Below, piece by piece: positions 11,585 through 23,015 of a DNA stretch of 60,000 nt. The first letter of the stretch is position 1, and each line of letters starts with the position of its first letter. This DNA comes from Cryptomeria japonica. Its lineage: Eukaryota; Streptophyta; Pinopsida; Cupressales; Cupressaceae. The notes under the pieces were generated by a model. That model worked only from the letters and a program-made list of their open reading frames with translations. It made no database searches and was not told the DNA's origin. The stretch is taken from positions 188,811,619 to 188,871,618 of the forward strand of contig NC_081410.1 in NCBI RefSeq assembly GCF_030272615.1, in the 5' to 3' direction. Position numbers and translations under genes: made by a program.

Positions 11585-12738
11585 TTTACCTTAAAGATTT
11601 TAAACTTTTCAAATACTTCAAATTTTTCTCTCAGAAAAGTAACCCACATCATTCTAGAATAATCATCAATGATTAGCATGAAATATCTATCACCATGAAA
11701 ACTTTTAAATCTTGCAGGGCCACACAAATCAGTATGAATAAGATCAAGAACATCATTTGATTTATCTTGTATACTCCTAAAAGAGGTTTTGACCTGTTTA
11801 CCCATTTGACATTCTTTACATACCGGATTATAAGGCTTCATAATCTTAGGTATATCCCTAACTGCCTTAGTTGAACTGATCTTCACAATGCAATCAAAAT
11901 TCACATGACACAGCCTTTTATGCCATAGCCAACTCTCATCAATCTGTGTAATCAAACATATCTTCTCACTGGAGTTTAAATGAAATATATTACCTTTTGT
12001 CTGTATACTGGTTGCAATCTCTAAGCCAGATCTGTTAATGATTTTGCATTTTCCATCCTTGAACTGTAATTGAAATCCCTTATCTACCAATTCATGTCCT
12101 ACATTCAAAACATTATGCCTCAAACCTTCAATATAATAGACATTGTTAGTATTGTTCTTACCATCCAATGATATAGTTCTTTTTCCTTTGATCATACATG
12201 TTTTGTCATCTCCAAATCTAACTAGACCGCCATCAAATTCTTGCAAAGACAAAAACTTCCCTTTATCTCCAGTCATATGATGTGAACAACCATTGTCAAT
12301 TACCCATTCATCCTTGTCTTCAATTTTAGCGTCAAGTGCCTTCTCTTCAGGTACATTCTCTTCCAGTGCCGGATCATCTTCCTTGATAGCCAGGAACACC
12401 CATTCCTTCCCATTGTTGGATCCACTAGCAGAGTCTTCTGTCGGTTCATCATCTAAATCAGTAATGCCTTCCTCATCCGCTATGTAGCATGATTTGTCTC
12501 TGTTTTTCTTGTATTTATACTTGTTTTGATATCCAGGGTTAGACTTAAATGATCTTCTAACTCTTTCTTCAAATCTTGAATTCCTTTCAGGACATCTAGA
12601 TGCAAAATGACCAATCTTATTATATGCAAAACATTTAAAAGGTGCTTTTCCTTCATACTTACTTCCTACCGGTCCTTTAGGTGGTCTTCTAGCAAATAGT
12701 GCTTCAAGTTGCTCAAACTCATCATATTCTCTTTTCAT
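11563..12738 (-). pseudogene. Copia zinc knuckle, protease and integrase N-terminus
   Basis: A 391-codon open stretch. Residues 36-49 are a CCHC zinc knuckle in which the second Cys is Tyr (CFAYNKIGHFASRC). Residues 145-158 are the aspartic protease site WVIDNGCSHHMTGD, with Asn in place of the Ser or Thr that normally follows the catalytic Asp. The integrase zinc-binding segment (LWHKRLCHVN ... CKECQMGKQ) and the first half of the catalytic core follow (DLIHTDLCGPARFKS, IIDDYSR), then the frame is lost near 11585. Upstream, the same frame is open back to the TAG at 12769-12771 that separates it from gag. Confidence 0.92.
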
Positions 12739-12768
12739 ATCTTCTAATTCCTTTGCATATAAAGCTTT

Positions 12769-13455
12769 CTAGTCTTGCTTACCGGTTGTAGCTGTAGATG
12801 CATGAAAAACAGGTTCAGTCTTCACAGCTCCAGAAGGTCCAAATTCTTCAAGATCAAAAGCAGATAGTTTCCCAACCAAAGTATCTCTGTTGATAGATGT
12901 ATTAGCCATTGTTTTCAACTCATTAATACCAGTAGTCTTCATTTTGTAAGCCAGTGGTAGGACTCTCAAGACTTTAGAAACAATTTCATTTTCGCTAAGA
13001 GTTCCACCACAACATTGAATTCCCATAACAATCTCATTTACCCTTTCCATGAATGCAGTAATCCTTTCATCTTCTTCCATCTTCAGGTTTTCATATCTCA
13101 CTCGACAACCATCAAGTTTAACAATTTTTACTGTAAGGTCACCTTCATTAAGAGTCTCCAACTTATCCCATATAGCCTTTCCAGATGATTTGTCGGTTAA
13201 TCTCATTATTTTTTGATTAGAAAGTGCACACAAGAGGGCTTCTCTTGCTCTACAATCATTCTCAAGCTCCTTGTCTAGGTTTGTCGGAGGAGGATTTCTA
13301 GATCTCGGATTATAGGGTGTGACACCATTTTGTGTGATCTCCCAAATCTCCATCTGAATCTTCCATACTCTGCAATTTGTTCCATCAAGCCTCAGAATAT
13401 CCATTCGAAAGATAGCTCCAGAAGAACTAGATGAACTTGAAATGTTAGTCGCCAT
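12769..13455 (-). pseudogene. Copia gag (UBN2-type capsid)
   Basis: 228 residues beginning with a Met 45 nt downstream of the primer site, the expected place for the polyprotein start. A Ser-rich N-terminus is followed by LDGTNCRVWKIQMEIW and then the helical gag core of the UBN2/copia type (AIWDKLETLNEGD, YENLKMEEDERITAFMERVN, LRVLPLAYKMK). It forms the particle that packages element RNA. A TAG at 12769-12771 stops translation before the zinc knuckle, although the frame continues in the next piece. Of all parts of this element, this reads most cleanly. Confidence 0.9.
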
Positions 13456-13499
13456 AGGATCTTCCTCAAGTGGTTAAGCTTTCTGCAGAGAGGACCAAA

Positions 13500-13511
13500 G
13501 CTTTGATACCA
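13500..13511 (-). other. Primer binding site of the copia element
   Basis: On the minus strand it reads TGGTATCAAAGC, two bases downstream of the 5' LTR. This matches the TGGTATCAGAGC type complementary to the 3' end of plant initiator methionine tRNA, with one change (G to A). Confidence 0.9.
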
Positions 13512-13513
13512 AT

Positions 13514-14725
13514 TGTTAGACAGTTCAAATAATCGGAAGATAACTGAGAGGAGGGGGGGGGGGTTTGTCACAGATTACAGAAACCATTAACAATTTAAAC
13601 TTTAATACCGGAACCCAAATCATTAATACCAAAATAGTAGTTAAACCAATTAAGCATAAACAATAATCACAAAATAAAAGCCATCCACATAACACCAAGA
13701 TTTGTACGTGTAAAACCTAGTAAAGGGAAAAACCATGGTGGGAAACCTATTCACAGTCAAATAATACTTCTGCAAAGTATGTGAAATACAATTGAGGGGT
13801 CTGCACATGCAGGAAGGCCAACAACCTAGACTGCTCATCACAAAAAGAGTCTCACTGACTACATAAAATTCCAGACTACAATCCAGAGAAGGGTTGAACT
13901 GCAAAAGATAACATCTCCTATGCCTGAGTACAGTTTCGGTTAAGCTCAATACCAGAGGACTAAATCCTCTTACATAAACCCAATTCAATCTCCAATGATC
14001 GACCAACTCCTCTGCCTGAATAATATTACATTATTCGCACATTACATTCCTTGACCATGACCTCTAACAATAACCATGATGATCTACAATGAGATCTTAC
14101 ATCTATTTATACAAACCCTTGACCCTAAACAATTAGGTCGACCACCAGATAATAAACCAATTACATAATTACAAACCATGTCGGTCTGAGGCCAAACAAA
14201 TAATATCCAACACACAAGACATCCCATAAATACATCAATAAGTCCTATCCACACGTTACATTAAAGCCGGTCCATAACCTAGATCAACCGGGACCAAGAA
14301 TAGGTCCATACGCCACAACAATGATCTCCATTTGCTAAGTTTTGAACATGATCACCAACAACATCTCGAAACTCCATCAGAAGCTGCACCAACACCACTT
14401 ATGCAATTCATCAACGATCTCTATCAAAAGCTCTGCCGGTGAAACCCTCACCGGAACCAAAAACCAATCTTCTAAGCAAGCAGGATAGCATCTGATCTCT
14501 AGACCAAAACCAACTGACCAAATATGAGCATAAGTATCATGAATAAGCCAATTCCATCACCAGACTATATCAGAGCCTATCGGATCATGTTAGATTCAAG
14601 TTAACCAGAAACCACTTAACCTATCGGGACCAGAAGGGTGCCAGTAAAGCATCCAAACAGCTAGTGTTGACATCAATGACAAAACATCAATGCAACACAT
14701 AATCAATTCCATCAAATTGCTAGTA
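13514..14725 (-). repeat. Copia 5' LTR (1212 bp)
   Basis: On the plus strand it begins TGTTAGACAG and ends near GCTAGTA, where the expected CA end has become TA. It aligns with 7686-8918, with many substitutions and small indels around a G-run at about 13552-13562. The transcription start of the element should lie in this LTR on the minus strand. Confidence 0.93.
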
Positions 14726-14731
14726 GGTCTT

Positions 14732-15753
14732 TACCTTAATGTTTACTCATAGCTATAACAAAGTGCCCTACATGTGAGAATTGACCATGGGTTTGTTATG
14801 TGAAATTCACCTATTCAGCTATATTGTTTTCTATGTTAGGCCATTAGGGTTTTTGGATCAATTGTCTAATTGTCTGCTAAGAAGATAGAAGCAACACTAT
14901 CAGTTCAATGGATGACGTTGGACTCAATGTTGCCAAGGATCTTTAGTTCAACTCTAGTTAAACAAACAATACTTTTTGCAATAAGGAAAGCAAGTGCATG
15001 GACAAAAGTAAGGTTGAACAAATGGTAGGGCCATAAGTAAACAAATTTCTGTGTATTTGTTATGCAATTAGAAAATTATAAAATTCAGAGCATGGTTTGG
15101 CTGATTTACTATTCAAAAAATATGCATCCAATGATATGAAAAGAATTTGTCAAGTTAATGTATTAGTATGCTTACATAGGGGATGATTGGTCTATTAAAA
15201 AAGGAAGATGAAGAGAACCTAAGTAGTTTGGAACTGTTGTAAGACCCATGTATATTTTTGGAGGCTAAAATATAAAATTGTATTTATATATTGAATAGAA
15301 TGATATATATGTATATTGTCTTAGAGTAATTTTACTTTTTAGATTTTTGTTAGAAAATTTTGAACAATATTCATTTATGGGGTTTAGTTTTCTTATCTAT
15401 GTTTTGTAAATGACATGGATACTCTATTCTATTATGCATTGACACAAATTTATTTTCTTATATATGATTCCAAGTTGCATGCTTAATACTTTCTATAATC
15501 CTTTGGCCATTTTTTACATCATGGGTTCTAATATGTCGACCTATATGTGCCTCCTTGCATATGTTACATACATTTCATATCATGGTTCCAATCCCAACCG
15601 TACTATTAATCATATAAATCTTCTTACAATTCCACAAAATAGTTGTGAAATCTCCACAAGACTAAACACATTCAATTTGTAGATTTTTTTTTAAAGCTAT
15701 ACATGATTATGTTGCATTATCATTAATGTAAGCAAATAATTTACATTCCTATT
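14732..15753. other. Spacer with no recognised gene
   Basis: AT-rich sequence that resumes the target interrupted by the copia insertion. I see only short open frames without domains, for example 15464-15682. Confidence 0.4.
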
Positions 15754-15870
15754 GTTGCACTGATAAATTGGAGAAATTGAAAAATGTGACACACATGATC
15801 TTCCATTTGAATGTTGCACTGATAAATTGGAGAAATTGAAAAATGTGACACACATGATCTTCCATTTGAT
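15754..15870. repeat. Perfect two-copy tandem duplication (59 bp unit)
   Basis: Copies at 15754-15812 and 15813-15870 begin GTTGCACTGATAAATTGGAG. They are identical over 57 bases as far as I can read, so the duplication is recent. Confidence 0.93.
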
Positions 15871-16292
15871 AAGGGGATGTATACAGGAGGTTTTTAAATT
15901 ATTTTGCATTAACACTAATATTTAATACTTTAAGAATTAAATATTATCATATTGAGAAAAGTGGGGTGAAATTGGGTCATATGATTTTAACCTCTCACAC
16001 AAATTAATTCTTTCAAGAATTAATTTTTATTGTTGTGTGTAAAAATTATTGCATTCCACCATATTGGAAATGAAAGTAAGAGTAAAAAGAAGTATAAGTA
16101 GGAAATAAAGTTGGGTAAAGGGAAGTTATGGGTAGTTGCCCAACTACTTCATATGTGGGTAAGTTCTTTATATTGGGAAAAAGAAAATGGTAAAAGGAGG
16201 CTCTGTCATATTCATAGTTGAGATTTTTACTTTGTCAAAATATTTTCTTTCTCCATGAATTTTATTCTCAAATAGACTTTGTGCTGTTCAAA

Positions 16293-16688
16293 AAAGAGTG
16301 GGTTTTGTATCAGCAATATGGAGAGACATTGATAAACTGTGTTTTATCAATATTGACAATTATTTATTTGAAGATTTATTTTCTATTGGCAAGTATTTAT
16401 CTCATTTTATTCACTATTTGTACCAAAATTATTAATAGACTTTGTGCTGTTAATGAATCTTCATATTTTATTCTGGTTGCAATAAACAAGAAAGAGTGGG
16501 CTTTGTATCAGCAATATGGAGAGATATTGATAAATTGTGTTTTATCAATATTGACAATTATTCATTTGAAGATTTATTTTCTATTGGCAAGTATTTATCT
16601 CATTTTATTCACTATTTGTACCAAAATTATTAATAGACTTTGTGCTGTTAATAAATCTTCATATTTTATTCTGGTTGCAATTGTTTAT
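16293..16688 (+). repeat. 198 bp tandem duplication that keeps the reading frame
   Basis: Two nearly identical copies at 16293-16490 and 16491-16688. The unit is exactly 66 codons, so a 171-codon open frame (16218-16733) runs through both, giving two hydrophobic 66-residue repeats that start KKEW-LYQQYGE. The composition is AT-rich and the residues (Ile, Leu, Tyr, Phe) are what AT-rich DNA would encode by chance. I do not call a gene, but the frame preservation is noted. Confidence 0.85.
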
Positions 16689-16739
16689 TTCTTGGAGAGG
16701 AGGGATTATAGGAGGGATTATTTTGAAATATAAAAATTA

Positions 16740-18538
16740 ACATTTGAAGGAGCTGCTCCTCTTTGAAAGCAGAGGAAAATCATCCTTTCCATGATGGTTT
16801 ATCCAATGTTGCAAGGTTTTGTTGTTGTCCATTGGGAAAGTTGGTAAAGAAAGCACAATGACAAATTCATTTGCTAACACATTATCAATAATAAAAGCGA
16901 GTAATATTAATGCATTTATTGTATCCAATTATACAATACTTCCAAATATGTTTCCATTTAATAGTTTTTCCATGACATGATAATACAAGTTATGATGTCA
17001 TAATGATAATTTATAAATAAGGTTATAATATAGATTTGATAAATTGGCCTTAAAATTACAATTCACAATTAGCAAATGTTTAACAATGAATACTCCATTT
17101 AGTTGTTGTATGTCAATAATAACTGTTGTTTTGCTCCAAAATTTTGAGGATATGTTTGTTGGATCTAGTTGTAGATGAGCCCAACCAATGGCATAAATTC
17201 CCATCCATCCCTATCCACTAATTAATAGTAGACTCTAAATAATCAAACAATTCGATGCTCATAATTATTATAGATTATACAATAAGGTGATTTCTACAAT
17301 AGGCAACATGATAAAAGCATAAGTCACAAGCTAACAATCAAAAACCTTACAAAGCACTAGCAAACAACTTATTAATCAATGAAAAACCAATCATAAATTA
17401 TCTTTATTAGCTCTAGATAAACATCTTCATGTGTATTTTACAGACTATTAGCTTATTAATTGTTTATATTTTAATTATGTGAGATTTGCTCTCTTATTGA
17501 CTATCTAGTATTACATAACCAATATCTTGATGATTGTCAAGTTAGCGTAAGCACTACCTTGGGCATTCCTATCTTATGTAGAACACTTCTTCCTATGGCT
17601 TGAACCACATTTGGAAGAACATGATACAAAACCCATTCAAATATAGGTTTATTTATAGGGGCACACTTGAGAAGTAGGTAAGACATATTGGATTCTAGTC
17701 CAACCTATACCTTTGGTTTTGTTGTCCCTATTTGATGCATTCATGAATCAAAAGAGTTTGAGTCATGCCAAACACCTTACAATGCTATTTATATATCCCT
17801 CTAATTGAAACATGTTAGAGCTAACAATTATCATAATTTTATTTTCCAACCTATTAAAAACCTTCTAAATACAATGTAATAACTATCCTACACTATTTCA
17901 CACCAATATAGCACACATAGAATAGTCTCCTAGTTACAAGAAGTTGAAGAAAGCGAGTAAGATATTATTTAGCTTTGGCTCCCAAATGCATAGTTGAGAG
18001 TAATATCTTATTTTTTGCTAGATTGTAGATATTGAATAGGTCTTTGTGTTGATCATTTATTTAGTTCAAATATCTATTCCTAAATTCCTCAAATAAAAGA
18101 AAAAAAGAGTTCAACAAGTACTAGAATTACTTTTTGGTCTCAAGTACAAATATCCACTCTCAAACAATTCTACATGTGATTCCTTAGTGTCAAGAGGGTG
18201 GTTAGGTTCAATGTGGTTTCCTCATCACACTTGACCATACCTCTTAGTAGTAAACTACAAAATCTTGCATTATTTATCACTTTAAAATCTAAGAGTTCAA
18301 ATATCCCTTCAATGACCTTTTTAGTATAAACAAGACTTGTGGAAAACAATAAGTTTTCTAAAAACTTATTACCAACTCAATTACTCATTTATGACAATCA
18401 CAAGGACTCATAAAGAGCCATAACCCCTCTTACATGTGTATAAACAATGCACATAACCATTTGTCTATATAGAATATGACACTCCAATAACAAGAAAACA
18501 TACAATTAATCAAATTCTTATCCAATTGCTAACACTTT
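16740..18538. other. Spacer with no recognised gene
   Basis: About 1.8 kb of AT-rich sequence. Only short open frames without recognisable domains, on both strands. Confidence 0.4.
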
Positions 18539-19230
18539 CAATCTTCCTAATTTTTGAATTTGGAAAGTAATATCTTTCCTTGATTTTCAAAAATCATTTT
18601 TTTTGGCAATATCTCATTAATTTTAATTTTAATTAAAAAATGAAGTATGCATCTTCAAAATCTTCTTTTTGTGAGAGGATGTTTTATTTATTTCTAATTC
18701 TTCTATTTTTTTTTTGTGAGAGGATATTTTATTTATTTTTAATTCTTCTATTTATCTTTTCGAATGAAGGTATTTAATAATTTTTAATTATTAAAATCTT
18801 CCTGATATTTTCAACTTGCTAATTTGATATTTATGAGAAGATAATAAAGGATTTTATTATTTATTCTCATAATATCTTTTCATTTGCTTTCTTCTATCTT
18901 CATCCTTCCCCGAATGACAACTCTCTTATGCACTTGATCTCATCCATTGATTATTTTCAATCTCAAATCAATCTTGGCCATCCAATCAATCCCAATTTTT
19001 TATAAATTGAGTTTTCATTGCCCATTTTCAACAACCACATCTCAAGTATCCCCACGTTGGCGATTTTGCTATCATCTTGCTTCTATCACACTTGCATTTT
19101 GTAGGTGAGATCCACAACACATTTGGAGGTAAAAGAGAAACAATGGAGGAGTTATGAAGGAGATTCATGTGCCTTGGGTTTGCATTTGTTTTGAATCTCA
19201 CTTTAATTCCCTTTATTGAATGTGTAAGAA
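18539..19230 (+). repeat. Left arm of a large inverted repeat
   Basis: This segment matches the reverse complement of 32825-33495, with substitutions and indels. Shared blocks include CCTAATTTTTGAATTTGG, GGCAATATCTCATTAAT, the stretch around 18965-19010 (AATCAATCTTGGCCATCC) and AGAGAAACAATGGAGG near 19130. The match starts abruptly near 18539 and fades near 19230. It could be one of two inverted copies of a repeat family, or one terminal arm of a foldback-type DNA transposon. I could not define the ends. Confidence 0.82.
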
Positions 19231-19739
19231 CCCTTGTTGGCTCTCTCAACTATATTGCGATTGTTGGTTCTTTGTGTTTGTCTATTTTACATTTTGTTTT
19301 GAGTTTTTATCCGTTTATACATAAAAAGAAAGATACATAGAATTGAAACAAGCTTCAAGCATTCAAACTGACTCTCAAATGAACCATAAGAGGGATATTC
19401 TATACTTCAGCAAATTACTGAATATAGAAACCAATGCATTTTTTGCTCATACCCGCAAATGTGAGAAACTATCTTTTATTCACTGTTGGTCAAAAAAGAA
19501 AGGTTTTTGCTGGTCGTATTTCCTCCACAATGCAATCAATGCCCAAGAGATGATTTCAAATTGATCTCCAATGCTAGCCCTTCACACTTCTGATTTTTAA
19601 TTAAATTTTTAATGCATTTAAACCTCAAATCGTACCAATATGCCAAATTGCTGGTACAACTGGTAACAAATCTGCAAGTGCTGGTCGTAGAGCCCTGGTA
19701 TAACTATCTAACAATCACCAAATCAATCACAATTATGTC

Positions 19740-19744
19740 CCAAT
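19740..19744. other. Target-site duplication CCAAT, left of the gypsy element
   Basis: CCAAT directly before the LTR start TGTATACACC, repeated exactly at 31564-31568 after the other LTR. Five bases is the normal length for Ty3/gypsy integration. Confidence 0.92.
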
Positions 19745-20885
19745 TGTATACACCTAAAAATGGTCTGAAGATAATTAATTAAATAAGCAATTATTTAATT
19801 AATCCCCCTTCCTAATTTAATTGAATTCATTAGGCAATTTGATAAAATTCTCCCTTTCATCTACTTATTAATAAATCTAAGGATTTATTTAATAGGTTCA
19901 TTTGCATAGTCCCCTTCGATTAATTAATCCTCCCCCCCATTTCAATCAATTCTTCTAATCCTCTAATTAATTAAAACAAATCAATTTATGAGTTGTTGAG
20001 AATTAATTAGTCTTTTCCTATTATTTGAATTTTTAAATTCAAATTACCCACATGCCTCCTAACTTCTAACCACCTAACCTAACCATCCCTCTAACCTAAC
20101 CCATTCCACCTAACCCTGGGTTTAACCAACCCTATCCTATCTTGCACATTCTAACCTCCTTATCCTAACCTCCTATGGTGTGGATATTTTCTTCTTGAGA
20201 CACATGGCACTTTGGCCACATGTCTCCTCTCTTGGACACTTGCCCTTTTATGAGAAAATATCCTTGAGACTTGTCACCACATAGACGACAAGTGTCTCTT
20301 CCTCCAACATCTTCTCCAACCTCCTCCAATTTCACCCTTGATATCTTCATACTCAATCTTGATCGTTGATTCCAGCCACCTCACCCTTGGCCTTGGAAAT
20401 CCTATAAATATCCCCCATTTTGGAGCACAAAGGATCCCATCTCATTATCAATTTAGGCATTGTTATTATAGGCATATCATTTGAGCATTATTGTTATAGG
20501 CAATTGCATTAGCTTAATTTGATCATTTTCTAGCATAATTGTTGAATCATGTAGCTTAATCAATATTTTTTCTAGCTTAATTGCATCATCATCATAGCTT
20601 AATCATGCATATCATTAGCTTAATTAGTCTCTTGGATCAATTTAGCATAATCAATCTCATCTTTGCATATCATTATCATTTCAAATCCTCCATTTAGGTG
20701 TAGTCAAGTCATTGGGATTTCTTATTCAGCTATGAGAGCAAATCCATACTCGCATCTCTTAGGAGGCGATAGGTCGCTTTGTCATGGTTCATCTTTCATT
20801 TGCTTTTAATTTTCTAACCATGCTTGTAATGATCTATTGAGTGTTTGTGTTGTAGCTGCAGGTATCACACTTCACAAACATGACA
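19745..20885 (+). repeat. Gypsy 5' LTR (1141 bp)
   Basis: Begins TGTATACACC and ends CATGACA; the partner ends CACGGCA. Compared with the 3' LTR it lacks an insertion of about 16 bp near 19925 and has an extra 20 bp or so near 20270. Apart from these, differences are scattered single bases. Confidence 0.95.
20402..20409 (+). promoter_or_regulatory. TATA box in the gypsy 5' LTR
   Basis: CTATAAATA followed by CCCCCAT, about two thirds along the LTR, the usual place for the U3/R promoter. The same box is at 31080-31088 in the 3' LTR. Function is inferred from position only. Confidence 0.6.
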
Positions 20886-20888
20886 TTT

Positions 20889-20906
20889 TGGTGCCCACCA
20901 TGGGGT
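20889..20906 (+). other. Primer binding site of the gypsy element
   Basis: TGGTGCCCACCATGGGG begins three bases after the 5' LTR, where the tRNA primer site should be. Its form resembles primer sites of plant Tat-type gypsy elements. I do not assign the tRNA. Confidence 0.75.
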
Positions 20907-23015
20907 CAGAAAGCTCATTTTTGGCCTCTTAGCATCATCAAATTTCCAATTTAGTATGTTTCTGTCCGAGTCTAGTTCAGAATTTCGTACGAGTTCCCTT
21001 TTTGCCTCGTACAAGTTCCTTTGTGTCCTTGTACGAGCAGGGAGAATTGTCGTATGATTAGGTGAGAACTGTCATACAAAATTATGTTTCTGTGTTTTCA
21101 AAACAGTTTGCATTTTAGGGTTTTCATGCTTCAATTTGATTATTACTAATGCTAACCCTTATCAGTTTGTGAGTTTTTTGGCAACCTAACTGGTTTTTGC
21201 TGGACGATTGTCAAAGATCTCGCTTGTCAAAGCTTCATTTCACCTAAACACATCATGATTACTAATGTATCTATTTTGCAGGTTGCCTAGGAGGACTCAA
21301 CCAAACTTTATGTCTTCTTTAAATTTTCTAGGAACACTTATTTTTGCTAAAGAAAATGAACAATCATGTATTATGTGTTTTGATGATAGGCGAGTATGCT
21401 CTCACCTTTCTTAGGTGATCAGAAAGCCAGACTCATCCTTTGCTTTCATTAGTGCATATCTTTAGTAGGCCTGCCCTCCCAAGGAGCCTATAAGGCCGAA
21501 GCCATTAAGGTCGGTGAGAAGGGAACGACTAACGCCAAGTACTCCAACCCACTATAAAATAAATGTGATTTGATGAAAATCAAGTCAACGACAGTGCTCG
21601 GGAATAGCTCTCCTCCGTACCTTCGGGTATATCAAACCTTGGTTTTCAAGGCTGGGAGACCTCTTAATTGAGTTTATACCCCGACGTGCCAAACGGATCC
21701 CTTACTAGTTCCAATTAAATTAGAAGCTACCCGATTCACCTCCGAAAGGGGGATAATCTTTGTGCAAGAGAGATAGTAACTCTCCCAAGACACTTGCCAT
21801 ATCGTGCCCCCATTAGCGTTTGGAGTCAGATAATACGATGTTGAGAATCCATTGTGTGAGACTCAGCAGCTGTATTTTGATTAGCTATTGGGTGTGTACC
21901 TAAGTTTGCAAGCAAAGGTTTTCTCTCTCAACAAACTTCCTTAGGTAGCGTATTGTGCTTGAGGTCACTTAGCATATCACGTGTTTGATGTGTCTTCGTC
22001 CCTAAAATGGAAAATCAAACATCTAAGAAACTGGAAAACAAAAGCAAAACATCAAACTTCATCGATAAAAAATTTGTCCAAACAAAGTTTTTGTCTCTGT
22101 TATGTCCTCTGTCGTATGAGTTTGTTAAGTTGTCGTACGAGGCATCTAGTTTATCGTCCGGTCTAGTGAGAATTGTCGTACGAGCTAGTTTAGCATAAAA
22201 TTTTATGTCATCTTTTATCGTCTTGTCCAGTGAGAATTGTCGTACAAGCCAGTTTAACAGGGAATTTTGTCTCATCGTTTTTCATCTGGTTCTGTGAGAA
22301 AGCTCGTACGAGTTTATGTCTTCTGTCGTGCAAGATTTTTGGTTTGTCGTATGAGCCTGTCTAAATTGTCATTCTAGGTTGTGTAATCTGTCGTATGAAT
22401 TTATGTCTCTGTCTACCCATAACTATATTCTTGCATATCTTTTTCAGATCTGTCATATTTGCTTGGTCAGTTTACAGTGAGCATAAACACCTGTTATATG
22501 TCATTTTGTGCTTGGATTGCCTTCTTTGTTCGCTTGGTCAAGTTATCATCTATCAAATCAGACTCTAGAAATAGACACCTCAAGATTTTCAAGTATTCGC
22601 CTTCAACAAGTTCAAGATCTAAATATCACAAAGTGCATCATCACCCTCTTTGATAAACTGATCACTCAAAAACATAGTTTCTCATCAGGATCTATCATCC
22701 TTTATCATGAAACTACAACGTTTGGTCAGGATAACCTTGCCCCACATCGTAGGATATATCGTTCCTATTGGACTTGGTTTTTATCAAAATCATCATCATT
22801 GCACTCCAAAAACTGAAGATCAAAAAACTTGCAAACTTTTAAAAACTTGAATCATCTTTTTGTGTCATATCACTTTATCTCATTTACATTGACAGTTGAT
22901 CACTTATCAAAACAACTTTTGGACAATCGAATCCTAGTGCAATATCTAAAACACGTGTATGCCTGTTTTAACCAGGGCTCAGAGATGAAATATCACATAG
23001 ACAGAAATCGAAACA
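20907..23015 (+). other. Untranslated leader of the gypsy element
   Basis: About 2.1 kb between primer site and gag with no coding frame. It holds two clusters of a ten-base motif (20984-21080 and 22111-22399). Between them, at about 21470-21860, is a more GC-rich block with short inverted repeats such as AACCTTGGTTTTCAAGG. Long structured leaders are known in this lineage and carry packaging signals; which part does that here is not known. Confidence 0.65.
20984..22399 (+). repeat. GTCGTACGAG motif array in the gypsy leader
   Basis: I count thirteen copies or near copies. Cluster one: 20984, 21006, 21028, 21049 and 21071. Cluster two: 22111, 22132, 22175, 22239, 22303, 22325, 22346 and 22390. 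The core contains the palindrome CGTACG. Most variants are TA for CG (GTATGAG, GTACAAG). In several copies of cluster two the motif follows GTGAGAATT, so the real unit is about 30 bp. Confidence 0.85.

Larger units (their letters stand above)
7686..14725 (-). mobile_element. Complete but inactive Ty1/copia LTR retrotransposon
   Basis: The element lies on the minus strand. Its LTRs are 13514-14725 (5' LTR) and 7686-8918 (3' LTR). A primer site resembling initiator methionine tRNA lies beside the 5' LTR and a polypurine tract beside the 3' LTR. Domains run gag, protease, integrase, reverse transcriptase, RNase H, the copia order. The flanks repeat GGTCTT (7680-7685 and 14726-14731), a 5-6 bp target-site duplication that fixes both ends. 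The single long frame is broken by at least four stops and one frameshift, so this copy cannot move by itself. The LTRs differ at many positions (roughly one in ten to fifteen in the parts I aligned by eye), so the insertion is fairly old. Confidence 0.95.

Noticed and set aside
12293-12487. Ser-rich plus-strand open frame
   Set aside because: It is the antisense shadow of the copia protease region.
15239-15300. Possible LTR start (TGTAAGACCC)
   Set aside because: No polypurine tract, partner or LTR end could be found around it.
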